64,000 nt of DNA from WHTK01 sp965197795 (GTDB lineage Bacteria; Chloroflexota; Dehalococcoidia; DSTF01; WHTK01): contig OZ240228.1 in the NCBI GenBank assembly GCA_965197795.1, positions 620,001 through 684,000 of the forward strand, written 5' to 3'. The position numbers and the translations under genes were made by a program. Shown here piece by piece: positions 1 through 10,000 of the stretch (positions within the stretch are counted from its first letter, which is position 1; each line of letters begins with the position of its first letter). Under the pieces are notes generated by a model. The model was not told where the DNA came from. It saw nothing but the letters and a program-made list of their open reading frames with translations, and ran no database searches.

Positions 1-177
1 GGTTCGCCCTGTGGCCTTGTCCCGCAGCAAGGTGGACGTGATCGTCGGCAACCCGCCTTGGCTGAGTTACCGCAACACAGCCAGCACGCTGCGAGCGGAG
101 CTGGAGCGGCAAAGCAAGGAGATCTACAGCATCTGGGATGGCGGCAAATATGCCAACCGTCATGACGTGGCAGGCCT
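1..177 (+). pseudogene. N6-adenine DNA methyltransferase fragment
   Basis: The first roughly 55 codons read as an internal piece of an Eco57I-like N6-adenine methyltransferase. The catalytic motif IV is visible as 'DVIVGNPPWLSYRN', the NPPW variant of NPPY. At about position 177 the reading frame runs without interruption into transposase sequence, so the methylase is cut off by an insertion. The 5' part lies outside the window. The remains cannot be an active enzyme unless the upstream part works alone. It may belong to a restriction-modification system lost to the left. Confidence 0.7.
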
Positions 178-451
178 GGAGCGCTATCACCGCACCCTCA
201 AGCGCGAGGTGAAGCTCCTGATCTACGAGCTGCCATCGGCTCTCGAGGCAGCTATCGCCGGCTTCGTGGACTACTACAACCACCGCTGCTATCACGAGGG
301 CATCGGCAATGTCACCCCGGCCGATGTCTACCAGGGTAGGCGGCAAACCATCTTGGCCACAGGAGAAGAGGTCAAGCAGAAAACCAGGCAGCTAAGCAGG
401 CAGTACTATCGGGCGGCAAAGGAGCAAGCCAGCGACCAAAGTCTCCATTAG
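178..451 (+). pseudogene. IS3-family transposase C-terminal fragment
   Basis: The second half of the fused frame is the C-terminal end of an IS3-type OrfB (DDE) transposase. The segment 'ERYHRTLKREVKLL' contains the last catalytic Glu region, followed by the 'DYYNHRCYHEGIGNVTPADVY' style tail typical of rve_3 domains. No OrfA, no N-terminal part and no clear terminal inverted repeat is visible, so this is a relic. It is a different IS3 subgroup from the fragments at 2.8, 29.0 and 43.7 kb. Confidence 0.75.
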
Positions 452-663
452 AAATCAGGCCGAAAAGTCTGGATTTCGCTGAAGACGTACAGGCACCCTC
501 TCAACGGTGCGGCTCATCGCGACAAAGGCTGGGGTGGACAGCGACCCGTCGGACGACGCAACCGGGGCCCGGCGACGCGAGTCGGTTCGTCGAGGACGCG
601 GGGACAACGAACCAGGCGGGATCCGCCTCCCCCAAGCCCGCCCTGCAACCCGACGCCCCACCC

Positions 664-1554
664 CTACAGCTGCATCGCCGGACTGAAGGCAGCGTGGGCC
701 TTTGCCGCCTGCTCTGAGTCGTAGGTCGCCGAGTAACGACGGACCATCATCGGACTCGAATGACCAAGCAAATACTGGACATCGAGCTCGCGGGCATTGA
801 CTCTGATCGCCCAGGTAGCAAATGTGTGGCGGAATCGGTGGGGGTTGACCTGGCTAACCCCAGCCCTCAGGCCGTGACGGGTGAACATAACGTTCATGTG
901 ATGATTGCGAAGCGGTCGGCCGTCTACGGTCTGGAAGAGGTGGCCTTCGCTCCAGCCGCGAAAGTCGTCCAGGTAGGTTCTGAGGGCAGCGAGGGCTACC
1001 TCGCTTATCGCCGTCCAGCGCTGCTTACGTCCCTTGCCTTGAAGGACGCGGACACGGCCCTCGTCGAAGAGGACATCGCAAAGCTCAAGCGAGACGAGCT
1101 CGCTTGAACGCACGCCGGTATCTAGGAGGAAGAGGATCATCGCCCTCATGCGAGAGCCCACGTAGGTCTTGGGATTGCAGGCAGCAAGCAAGGTCGTTAG
1201 GTCGTCTTTAGTAAACGGCTGGACGACCTTCTGCTCGCGCCGGACCATCGGCACCCGCATGAACGGGTTCTCCTCGACGTAGTCCAGGCGTCGGCACCAG
1301 GAGAAGAACGCCTTGACCTCACGCTGGCGGCGGTGCTGAGTACCGGCGCTCACGCCTCGGTCGTGCACCCAGCCCATGAAGAGGTAGACATGGGCCGGCC
1401 CGAAGGCTGCCACATCCTCGGGCAGTTGGAGTTGGTCGACTGCGCGGCGGAAGTGACGGAGGGACTCGCCGTAGGACTGCAGGGTACGCTCAGTCTTGCC
1501 CTCGACCTCGCAGGCCTTGAGGTAGAGGGGGACCGCCTCTTCGAATCTTTCCAT
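664..1554 (-). CDS. Tyrosine recombinase, copy 1
   Basis: A site-specific tyrosine recombinase (phage integrase/XerCD-like) that would cut and rejoin DNA at attachment sites. An N-terminal SAM-like core-binding domain occupies roughly residues 1-95 and the catalytic domain the rest. Catalytic residues are visible: Arg in 'LDTGVRSSELVS', Lys in 'GKGRKQRW', His-x-x-Arg in 'HRFRHTFATWA', His in 'LLGHSS', and the Tyr nucleophile in 'RRYSATYD'. A GGGAGG ribosome site lies 6 nt before the ATG at 1554, which favours it over the TTG six bases upstream. It is nearly identical to copies at 13, 25 and 42 kb. Intact and probably active. Confidence 0.93.
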   Translation of the reverse strand: MERFEEAVPLYLKACEVEGKTERTLQSYGESLRHFRRAVDQLQLPEDVAAFGPAHVYLFMGWVHDRGVSAGTQHRRQREVKAFFSWCRRLDYVEENPFMRVPMVRREQKVVQPFTKDDLTTLLAACNPKTYVGSRMRAMILFLLDTGVRSSELVSLELCDVLFDEGRVRVLQGKGRKQRWTAISEVALAALRTYLDDFRGWSEGHLFQTVDGRPLRNHHMNVMFTRHGLRAGVSQVNPHRFRHTFATWAIRVNARELDVQYLLGHSSPMMVRRYSATYDSEQAAKAHAAFSPAMQL

Positions 1555-1711
1555 GTGCAACCTCCCTTAATCCGGTGGTCACACATAACTCCCTCCGCCG
1601 GGGGAGCAAGTCAAGCTCACGGAGCCTGTTTGCAGAAAGAACGGAACCTCAGCCGCCCGAGCAACCCCATCCTTCGATGGTTCCCCACTAGGTGGCTGTC
1701 GCGTCACAAAG

Positions 1712-1925
1712 CTAGGCCCCGATCGCCTCTGCTACCTTCGCCCAGCTGCGGTCCTCCTCCCCCTCGAGACGCCTGAGGTAGGTCGTCGTCACGGCCAGGC
1801 TACTGCGGCCGAGGGGCCGCGACACGTCTTCGACCGACTCCCCGGCGTCGCGACGTAGCTTCGCTGCTGAATGCCTGAAGATGTGCACGCCACCGGCGGG
1901 TGGGCCAGCGACGCGTAGTATACGT
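1712..1925 (-). pseudogene. C-terminal remnant of a second integrase family
   Basis: The minus strand encodes the end of a different tyrosine recombinase: 'VHIFRHSAAKLRRDAGES' carries the HxxR box, and 'LAVTTTYLRRLEGEED' the Tyr nucleophile region, ending in a stop at 1712. Upstream the frame is closed by a stop near 1925. A neighbouring frame continues with protein-like sequence, which suggests a frameshift. It shares little sequence with the four main recombinases, so at least two integrase lineages have visited this locus. Confidence 0.65.
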
Positions 1926-2488
1926 CACCGTTCGGCGCGGCCGCGATATGGTGCCAGGCAGGGTGTTCATCGACCGCGACTAGTACTTCCACCTCGCGGT
2001 GCCACCGGGCGACATTCCGGGGAACGTCTTGGTAGCGATGCCTTCCGCTTGCGGGGGGCTGTGCTTGGTGGCGGAGGCCTCTTCAGAGCGAGACATCCCA
2101 GCGAAAAGTTCGCAGTACGGTACACTCTGGCCCACCATCGCTTACGGTAGATACCACCCTCTTCGAGTTGTGGCTCGGCAGCCTTTCGACGCACCAAGGC
2201 CTCTCGATTCCCGTAATGTGATGCGTAGGGGCGGAAGGACGCTAGGAGTGTCATGTTGGATCTTAACTGTACGGCACGCGGTACCGTCTTCGAGATGTGG
2301 TTGGGGGGCCTGTGAGGCGAAGCCCTCGGCGCAAGCATTATGAGGCAATGGGCTAATGGTCACCCGGATAGCGGGACTTCACTCCCGGTCGAGCGAATGG
2401 ACCGTAGAGTTTGGGCAGTAGCCTCGTCGGCCGGCTTGAACGGGTTGAATGAACTTGCATTGTAGTGGCCTACGTCGACGGGGAACCA
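1926..2488. other. Gene-poor scar with dispersed repeat copies
   Basis: No convincing gene is visible here. The stretch holds two versions of a dispersed repeat: a weaker one near 2143-2185 and a better one at 2281-2318. Short reading frames on both strands overlap each other and show no recognisable domain. It looks like accumulated insertion debris between an integrase relic and a gene fragment. Confidence 0.5.
2281..2318 (+). repeat. Dispersed repeat, copy at 2.3 kb
   Basis: Shares the core 'ACCGTCTTCGAGATGTGGTT' with 44045-44082 and, with a few changes, with 60713-60752 and 2143-2185. Two of the four copies, those at 44.0 and 60.7 kb, lie close to IS3 relics. Its nature is unknown. Confidence 0.6.
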
Positions 2489-2815
2489 TTAGGCACACCA
2501 ATGGTCACTATCCGAGACAATCTCACCGTTGGGGAGGAAAGTGCATCTCTCGCTGTTCTCACCTTCATAGGTGAGCCTCCCCCTTGCCTCGCCTATCCTA
2601 GCCAACTCGAACCAATTGAAGGCCGCAACTGATTTTTCTAGCACCGGCAACAGCAGGTGACCACCAGGATTCCTCTGATCTCTTGACCATCCTACGTTGT
2701 TCCCACTGCCCGGGAGCTTATTGGCGTATAGATGCATAGTAGTGCCATCACTACTCACCGCCTGTCTAACAAGCAAGTGCCGCCGTTCCCTACTCCGAGT
2801 TCGCTCGTGGATGTA
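2489..2815 (-). pseudogene. Unrecognised gene fragment, 5' end cut by IS sequence
   Basis: A minus-strand frame of about 100 residues ends in a stop at 2489. Parts such as 'LLPVLEKSVAAFNWFELARIG' and 'GENSERCTFLPNGEIVSDSD' look like real protein, but no family is recognised. Its 5' end abuts the IS3 fragment starting near 2820, so the start is probably lost. No ribosome site is seen at the first available Met. Confidence 0.4.
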
Positions 2816-5800
2816 CATTAGGGTCCTGGACGCTTGGGCTTACACCCATGGGGTGCAGTTGCACTTCATCGATCCCAGCAAGCCCGTGCAGAATGCCTAC
2901 ATCGAGAGCTTCAACGGGCGGCTGTGCGACGAGTGCCTCAACGAGCATTGGTTCTGCCCACAAACCGTCCGGCCCAACTACAAGCTCCCACGCCACTAGT
3001 TCCAAGTCCTCGGCTGACGGCTTCCGGGTCTCTGGTCGCGCAATAGGACGGTCGAGGCCTTCCGCTCGTACAGCCTCTCGAAGCGCAGTCAGTGCCTGAA
3101 CCACTTGGCCTATTTCTGCACGGGTTGGCGCAAGCTGGTTCATGACTCGAACAGAGTCTCGCATTCCCACACGCCTGGTTGCGTCAGAAGGCAACGGCAT
3201 TTCAACCCAATCGTTGAAGAACCTGAACAGTTCAGGTTGAGCTTGTAGCAGGTCATCACGATTGAGGAACCGCCTGATGAGTCTTGTGAAACTGTCAGAT
3301 GTAACTGCGGATATGGCGTCCAAGTATGCCTGGCCGATCTGGTCGACGGCGGCTTTCAGAGGTTCCTTCAAGTGCTTGAATGGGTTTTCGTCTGGCGGCA
3401 TCTCGAAGCGGTGCTCGTCTCTGCTGGCCTCCACAATGGATAGGACATCACTTGGCGATGTCATGGGCTGCGTCACGTTGCCCAGGGGATAGAACCGCCA
3501 GAATACTTCGCCCGACGCTTCTTCGGGCATCTTCAGCATGACGTAGACACCGCTGGCCATGCCCTCCTTCACGCTGTAGACGCCGTTGGGGATGTCCCTT
3601 ACGTCCTCGGTGGCGAACTCTTTCATCATATCCAGGTACCTGTTTAGCAACTCCGCACCTTCGTCCAGCCCCTGGCTTCGCTCCCCCTCTCGGTACACCT
3701 GGTCCGCTTGGACGCCGCCTGCACGCAGCTTCATCACCTTGTCCAGTTCTTTCGCCTCGATCTGCTCACCGAGCACCGAGGCGTCCAAGGCCACGGCATC
3801 CTCGATGGTCTCAATCTTCCTGGTCAGGTTCTGAACCAGATTCAGCAGGTCCTCCAAGCCGTCCTCGGGCATCAGGTTGTAGATGTACACCTTGTCGTGG
3901 GGGGAGAACAGGCGATCGACGCGACCAGCCCGCTGAATCATCCTCACTGGGTTCCAAGGTAGATCGTAGTTGACCAGGAACTGGGCGTCCTGGAGGTTCT
4001 GGCCCTCCGAGAGTACGTCCGTGGCTATCAACAACTCGATACCTTGCGCTCTCAGAGGCTTTATCTTCCTCAGCAGGGCTGGATCATCCAGAGGTTCGGT
4101 CTCGCGGCGGGCGGCGAGCGGAGCGAACCTCTCAATCACCGAGCGCCGCCGATTCTGGTCATCACCTCCAGTGAGCAGCGACATCCACCGTGCGTCCTCC
4201 AGGTTACTCTGAACGCGAACGTCGCTCTTCAGAGAATCCACATCTCCGCCGAACTGCTTGAACAGGTGTTGAGCGGTGTCCTTATACGTCGTGAACAGGG
4301 CCACCTTGGTGGGTTGCCCGTGGTCGTCCTTTCTTGGAAGCCCTTCGAGCAGCTTGCGCACGGCCTGGGCCTTGGGGTCGCCCTGCTCCGCCAGCATCTC
4401 CTCCAGCCACTGAAGCCGTGTGAGCAACGTCTGAAGCCTGTCCCGGTCAAACTCCACGTCCGCCTGCAACCTCCCGCGGAGGTCCACGTCCTCCGGCGCG
4501 GCGAGCTCCTGTTGTAATGCCGCCAATGCCTTGGGGTCCATGTCCTCTAGGTCCTGGTCGTGGTCTGGCAACGACCCTCCCAGCACGCCCCGCAGCTTGT
4601 ATGCCTGCTTGGGCGTCAGGACCCGATCATGTACCAGCCTCGCCAGGAAGAGGTTCAGATAGTCCACGAGACTTCGCACTGTGGATGTGAGCGCTGCTAG
4701 GGAGCTCTCCATGCGCTTAAGCAAGATGGTGCGCATGATGCCGACGAAGTTGGCGTTGCGCTGCCTCAGCTGCGCGCTGGTCTCCTTCTCCTCTGTCTCT
4801 ACGCCGTACTCGTCTAGGCGGTAGACGGCGAAGTTGAGGTGCTCAATGGCGTCTATGATGTCGTGGTAGATATTTCCGTACAGGCCTTGCAGGCTATAGT
4901 CCACCGCCTTCGGTATCTCGTGCTCCGGGAACCGCAGAGGCTGTCCATTGACCTCCATCGTCTCCCCTGCCTCCTGCATGGACCGTATGTCATGCCGGGT
5001 CCGGCGAACCAGGGACAGCATCATGGTGTCAAGCAGGCCGGAGTCGGACTCTCCCTTCTCAATCGCCTGGAAAGCCGCTTTCAGGTTTGGTATTGGCCCT
5101 CGCCCCGCATACCAGGTGTCGTCTCCCCTTGTGATTAGCATGAGTTGGTGATACAGGTCCCACACCGAGTTGTTGATGGGCGTGGCCGTCATCAGCACCA
5201 CCCTAGTGTCCGGCTTGCCTCCTCGGATGATCTCCATGAGGGCGCGATAGCGTTTCGTCCTCGGGTTGCGGAAGTTGTGGGACTCATCTACCAGGATAAC
5301 GTCGTACTGATCCTGGTAACGCTTCAACTCGGCCCGGAGCCGTTGCCGTTGAACGGGTGACGGTTCCTCCTCGATGTCTGCGAGGCTGGGCAGGGACTCC
5401 ATGGTGACCGTGGTGGCGATGATTCCCCACTCGGCGAACCTGTCGGCACTCCAGTTATCCTGAAGCTGAGCGGGGCAGACGATCAGCGCCCGCGTCGAGG
5501 TGCTCACTTGTTGTGGGTCATCGCTCCGTTGATTGGCGAACTCCCGAAGGATGCCCAAGCCCTCATAGGTTTTGCCTAATCCCACTGAGTCGCACAGCAT
5601 GGCTCCCCAGTGGCGCCTCAACAGTGCCACGCAGCGTTGGACGGCCTGTTGCTGGAATCCGGCCAGCCTTCCCATGACCTCTTCCGACAGCCCCAGCTCC
5701 AGGAACCGGCCGTAGGCGGCGTGCAGAGACTTGAGCATGACCTGCCACGGGGTGTAACGCCTCCCGAACAAGACACATTCTTCTAGGCGCTGGATGAACT

Positions 5801-6521
5801 GTGCCTTGCAGTCCTGGCCAAGCTCCCACTTATCGTCGAACCAGCCTTCCAGGTGGACCGTCAGGTCATGGTCGTAGGAGGCCAGGTTTAGCTCGGAGTT
5901 CTCGGATAGGCCGCTCTTGGTGAGGTTGCTGGATCCAACGGCGGCATACCGTCCCATCTCGCTGGAAAAGAGGTACGCCTTGGCGTGAAGTCGGTTCCTA
6001 GGCGAGCGATGGTCCAGCACCTTTTCGGGCAGGACGTTGCCTTTATCGGACCCTAGGAACCGCCTGACCTCCACGCTGTCCCTTCTCAGAAAGTCGGCCA
6101 GCGTAGTCACCCGCTCCCACGCGGTCAGGTCGAAGGCTCCCGCCTCGGGAGTAGTGCTGCGGGCTAGCAGCTCCCGGCGTTCCTCGTGAGTGAGCAGCAG
6201 CCAGGGGTAGCCACCTTCGAGGAAGGTGTACCAGTCGACCGACTCCGCCGGGCCTTGAAGCTCGTCATGGTCGCCGGGTTGGGTCAGCACGTCTCCCGGC
6301 CCGCGCCGGTTCATGAAGGGCCGCTCCCCCAGCAGGAGTCTCACGTTATGGGCACTTTCCATGGCATCCTTCAACTCAAGGAAGCCGTCGGGGGTCAGGT
6401 AGGCTGTCGCGATGCGGATGTCTTGGGGGATTACACGAGCCAGTGCGCCGACAAGGTGCTCTCGCATTGCCCCGGTGGTCGGTTCGTTGGCTATAGGGAG
6501 AACGTCGGCGTCATCTGTCAT
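2790..6521 (-). CDS. PLD-domain/SNF2 helicase of a methylase-linked defence operon, 3' truncated
   Basis: A large superfamily 2 helicase with an N-terminal phospholipase D-like domain. PLD signatures are HAK in 'HAKAYLFSSEMGRYAAVGSS' near residues 178-198. Helicase motifs follow: Walker A 'CDSVGLGKT' near 313, DESH box near 413, 'LMTATPINN', and the C-terminal 'NLQDAQFLVNYDLPWNPVRM' and 'QRAGRVDR' near 867. Such proteins translocate on DNA in defence systems; the PLD fold may act as nuclease. It lies downstream of a PIN gene and an N6 methyltransferase on the same strand. The last 60 or so residues are antisense IS3 sequence, so the native C-terminus is gone. Resembles DISARM DrmD in part, but drmA, drmB and drmC are not seen. 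Confidence 0.82.
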   Translation of the reverse strand: MTDDADVLPIANEPTTGAMREHLVGALARVIPQDIRIATAYLTPDGFLELKDAMESAHNVRLLLGERPFMNRRGPGDVLTQPGDHDELQGPAESVDWYTFLEGGYPWLLLTHEERRELLARSTTPEAGAFDLTAWERVTTLADFLRRDSVEVRRFLGSDKGNVLPEKVLDHRSPRNRLHAKAYLFSSEMGRYAAVGSSNLTKSGLSENSELNLASYDHDLTVHLEGWFDDKWELGQDCKAQFIQRLEECVLFGRRYTPWQVMLKSLHAAYGRFLELGLSEEVMGRLAGFQQQAVQRCVALLRRHWGAMLCDSVGLGKTYEGLGILREFANQRSDDPQQVSTSTRALIVCPAQLQDNWSADRFAEWGIIATTVTMESLPSLADIEEEPSPVQRQRLRAELKRYQDQYDVILVDESHNFRNPRTKRYRALMEIIRGGKPDTRVVLMTATPINNSVWDLYHQLMLITRGDDTWYAGRGPIPNLKAAFQAIEKGESDSGLLDTMMLSLVRRTRHDIRSMQEAGETMEVNGQPLRFPEHEIPKAVDYSLQGLYGNIYHDIIDAIEHLNFAVYRLDEYGVETEEKETSAQLRQRNANFVGIMRTILLKRMESSLAALTSTVRSLVDYLNLFLARLVHDRVLTPKQAYKLRGVLGGSLPDHDQDLEDMDPKALAALQQELAAPEDVDLRGRLQADVEFDRDRLQTLLTRLQWLEEMLAEQGDPKAQAVRKLLEGLPRKDDHGQPTKVALFTTYKDTAQHLFKQFGGDVDSLKSDVRVQSNLEDARWMSLLTGGDDQNRRRSVIERFAPLAARRETEPLDDPALLRKIKPLRAQGIELLIATDVLSEGQNLQDAQFLVNYDLPWNPVRMIQRAGRVDRLFSPHDKVYIYNLMPEDGLEDLLNLVQNLTRKIETIEDAVALDASVLGEQIEAKELDKVMKLRAGGVQADQVYREGERSQGLDEGAELLNRYLDMMKEFATEDVRDIPNGVYSVKEGMASGVYVMLKMPEEASGEVFWRFYPLGNVTQPMTSPSDVLSIVEASRDEHRFEMPPDENPFKHLKEPLKAAVDQIGQAYLDAISAVTSDSFTRLIRRFLNRDDLLQAQPELFRFFNDWVEMPLPSDATRRVGMRDSVRVMNQLAPTRAEIGQVVQALTALREAVRAEGLDRPIARPETRKPSAEDLELVAWELVVGPDGLWAEPMLVEALVAQPPVEALDVGILHGLAGIDEVQLHPMGVSPSVQDPNVHPRANSE
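2820..2955 (+). mobile_element. IS3-family transposase fragment, truncated both sides
   Basis: An internal OrfB piece with the last two catalytic positions of an rve domain: 'VLDAWAYTHGVQLHFIDPSK' and 'NAYIESFNGRL' followed by 'DECLNEHWF'. The DNA is almost identical to 29122-29253. Its insertion removed the natural end of the helicase on the minus strand, whose apparent last 60 or so codons are antisense transposase. Confidence 0.8.
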
Positions 6522-6688
6522 GAGGCCGACCTTGAATCCCGTGAAGGCTTAGCGACGACGCCAATAACTTGCTCCAAAATCCAGATCACCCTCGCCAACC
6601 GGAAAACCGACAAGCAAACAGAGAGCGCAAGAGGGATCACGAGCCAAGTAGTAGGAGCGTCATCGCGATCCCATATTGCGATACCTTT

Positions 6689-7081
6689 CTAGGCCGAAAC
6701 GATGCTCAGCCCATGCATTCGCTCGAGATGGCGTGTGTTGTTGGTAAGCAGCGTCAGGTTGTTGCTTATCGCTGTGGCCCCTATCAGGATGTCCATGTCC
6801 CCTATGAGGGTCCCCTCTTCTCGTAGCCTGGCCCGCTCCTCGCCGAAGACTCGGCAGGCCGCGTCGTCCAGTGGGACCATCTCCACCGCTTCGAGGAACA
6901 GGTGCAGCGCCTCCGAGTCGGTATCAGGGTTTCTGGACCGGGCGATGCCCTCGTAGAGTTCCGCCAAAGAGACGATGCTCAGGCCAACGCCATCGGGGAG
7001 GAGTTCTTCCAACAGCCTGACCGTTCTGTCGGCCTTGTGTAGGTAGTCGATTGCCCAGTCTGTGTCCACAAGGTACTCCAC
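6689..7081 (-). CDS. PIN-domain ribonuclease toxin (VapC-like), no antitoxin visible
   Basis: A 130-residue PIN protein of the VapC type, a metal-dependent RNase. The acidic site is visible: Asp6/Asp8 in 'YLVDTDWAIDYL', Glu41 in 'SLAELYEGIA', and Asp95/Asp97 in 'TLIGDMDILIGATA'. It starts 12 nt after the methylase stop, leaving no room for a VapB antitoxin, and 167 nt separate it from the helicase downstream, where no antitoxin reading frame is evident. It may be tied to the restriction system as an addiction or effector module, or be restrained by a distant antitoxin. Family assignment is firm; its role is inference. Confidence 0.85.
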   Translation of the reverse strand: MEYLVDTDWAIDYLHKADRTVRLLEELLPDGVGLSIVSLAELYEGIARSRNPDTDSEALHLFLEAVEMVPLDDAACRVFGEERARLREEGTLIGDMDILIGATAISNNLTLLTNNTRHLERMHGLSIVSA

Positions 7082-7093
7082 AGCGTTGATGGG

Positions 7094-10000
7094 CTACAGC
7101 CTAGGCACGGGCCGGGTCCGGATGTCTCTGCTGGCGCGGATGTCCCGCTTGAGCTGCTCACCGTCGACGTTGCCCTTCCAAGCTCCTGCGGAAGCCTGCA
7201 GCGCGTTGATCTTCCGCCAGTCGGGGGGTATCTCAGTGCCCAGCGCCTCCCGGCGTTCACCCAGCCAGTCCAGCACGAGCTTACGTTCCTGTGGAGACAA
7301 CCCGTAGGCTTCAAATACGAGGGTATCAATTTCCCTTTCGATATCAGGAGCGTCGACTCCTGTTGCCAGGGTCTCCACATATTCCGCAAGGCGCTTGTCT
7401 ATTTCTCCCGGGAGCGACGGAACCGGGAGTTGCTCTAGGAACTGCACGAAGACCTGCATATAGCCATTCTGAAGTGGAGTACAGAGATGCGATAGCAGCC
7501 ACCAGCCCACACTAGAATTAACTATTGCTGCTAGTGAGGGGCCTGGTGGCACTGCGAAGGAACAGGCGTTATTGTGATATGCCCCCGAAGTGTCATAGGC
7601 GAACGAAGCTGAATTGATGAAGTGATTGAAGACAATCTTTGGCCGGGCGAACTCGTGGTAGTAGGCAATCGAGTCTTGAATTTCGTACCACTGATAGTCG
7701 CCTGGTTTCCTCCCCGGATCACTCTGCCCAGCGGCTGCCTTGGGCGCTAGCTCACTTCTCCACCACGAAAGGTGATCCTTTATCGCAGGATATTCGTCGA
7801 TGTCCACTCCGCGGCGAGTGAAGATAACGTATCGCCCTGCCCAATCTGCCTTCCACCGCTTGATGTCCCGACCCCGCAGCCATGGCTTGATAAGCTCCGC
7901 GCTACGCGGGTCGTCCTCGATCAGTTCGTCGCGCTTGTCTTGGTCTATGACGAACGCCTTGTTTAGACCCGTCTTGACCCCGTAATAGATACGTCCGTGG
8001 ACGAACTCACCCAAGGGCTTGCCTTGGTTCATCAATCGCTCGAAGAGGCGAGTCAGAGCGGGGTCTTCCAAGACCCAGCCGTCCCTTTTCAGAAGCACCT
8101 GAGGGAAGGGGCTAATCTCGGCCTTCGCGAGCAGCCCGTCCAGGTCCTCCAACACACCTCGCACACTCTCAGTGTTGACCTTCAGATTGTCCTCCGAAAT
8201 TGCCTTACGGATCGGACCAGCCAAGTCAGCGACCTTAAGAGCATGTTTGTCCGCATCGTCCGATCGGCTGCCCACCAGCACGGCTGGATAGGCTGCGATG
8301 GCCTTGCCGTTGGCTTCGAACAATGGGAGGTCACCGAAGTCGATGACTCGCTGGATGCGGAGCGAAGCTGGCAGGTGCTCTCGAGTCCCGGCACCGTAGC
8401 CGGCCCGCATGAACTTGTTGCTGGTTATGAAAGACATCCAGCCTCCGGGCCGGAGCACCTGCAGGGCACGGGCGTAGAAGTAGACAAGGATGTCTGCCAT
8501 GCCCGTATACACCTCCGGGAAGGCTTCCTCATAAGACCGCTGGTCTTCAGCATCTAACCTCTCCTGGCGCACGTATGGCGGATTGGCCAGCACGACGTCG
8601 AAGCCCGCGTTGGGGTCGCCCTCCCGAAGGACTTCCGGAAAGGCGATGGGCCAGAGGAAGGGTTTCTGCACCAGGGCAAAGTCCTTTGACTCCACATTCT
8701 CCAGGAGAGAGCGAATTCGCTCTCTCAGGCTATTAGCCTTCCTCAGCGCAGACTTGGTAGGCTGCCCGTTCTTATTCAGGGCCTCCAGGTCCCCCTCGGC
8801 CTTCTCATGCGCATCCAAGAGATGGAGGCGGACGACCTCGCGCTGGTCCCGGGCGATGAGGTCCCGCAGCTCGCGAAGGCGTTTCGGGTTCCTGTGGGTA
8901 CCCTCGAATTCCCGTCTCCTTTGGGCGATGTTGTTCTCCAACCACTGGAGCTTGCTCTGTAGCTCCATGCCGAGCTGTAGCCCATTTGGCGTGGGCCAGG
9001 ACTCCTTGAAACTGACGCCTGCCACCCTGTCTACCAGTGAATCCCCCGCCACTATCTGGAAGTCCAAATTGGGCAGCGCCCAGTCGGAGTTGGGCGCGGG
9101 CGGTTCGTCCATATCCAGCACCATGGAAAGCCAGAGCCGCAGGCGGCATATCTCGACTGCCTCTGGGTTGATGTCCACCCCGTACAGGCAGTTCTCGATT
9201 ATGCGGCGCTTCCAGTCGCTCACCGTCTGGTAGAACTCCTGGGGTTCGACGTAGGTGCGTTGGGAGAAGAGAATCCCACGCCGCAGGGCCACCATCTCCT
9301 GGATGGCTCCAAGGAGAAACGCCCCGGAGCCGACGGCTGGATCGCACACCTTGACAGTTTCCAAAGCGTCTATAAGAGCGTCAGCCGGGATGTCCGGAAG
9401 GGCCTGATACTCGTCCCGAGAACCCACGGCCTCTAGGCGTAAGGCGTCCAGCGTGGACTGGTCAACGCCTGTCCTGCCGCGTAAGTAGCCGTCGAGCACC
9501 TCGCGGCACATGAAGTGGACAATCTCTCTCGGTGTGTAATAGGTGCCGGTGTCGTGGCGTTCGTCGCCCTGATAGAGGTTCTCGAAAACGCGGCCCAGTA
9601 GCTCCGGGTCGGGATCGACGGACTGGTCGTCGGGCGTGGACTCCCGCGTCGTGAAGCGGTAGCGAGAGAGCAGGCCCAGGAGCGAGTTGTCATCTTCGGG
9701 GTCAAACACCTCGTCCGGCAGCGACAACTCGCCGCCGTCGTTGATGCGGTCTTCCAAGGCGCTGCGTCGGAACAGGCCGCCGTTAAGATAGGGGACGAAC
9801 CCCAGGACCGGGTGCTCACCACGACTACTGCTGCCCGTCGCCATAGCATCAAAGAACATCGGGGACAGGATGCCGCGGTAGAATTCGCCCTCTTGCGTGT
9901 CTTTGCGCCTATCCCAAAGGTCCAGAAGGTAGGTGACGGAACCCATCCCTCCCGGTTCCCCTAGCCATCGCTTCGCTTGGAGGAACCATAGAAAAAGCAC

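Noticed and set aside
760..1107. A 115-codon plus-strand frame conserved at 760, 13077 and 25291
   Set aside because: It is conserved only because it lies antisense within the recombinase copies; no ribosome site and no protein features.
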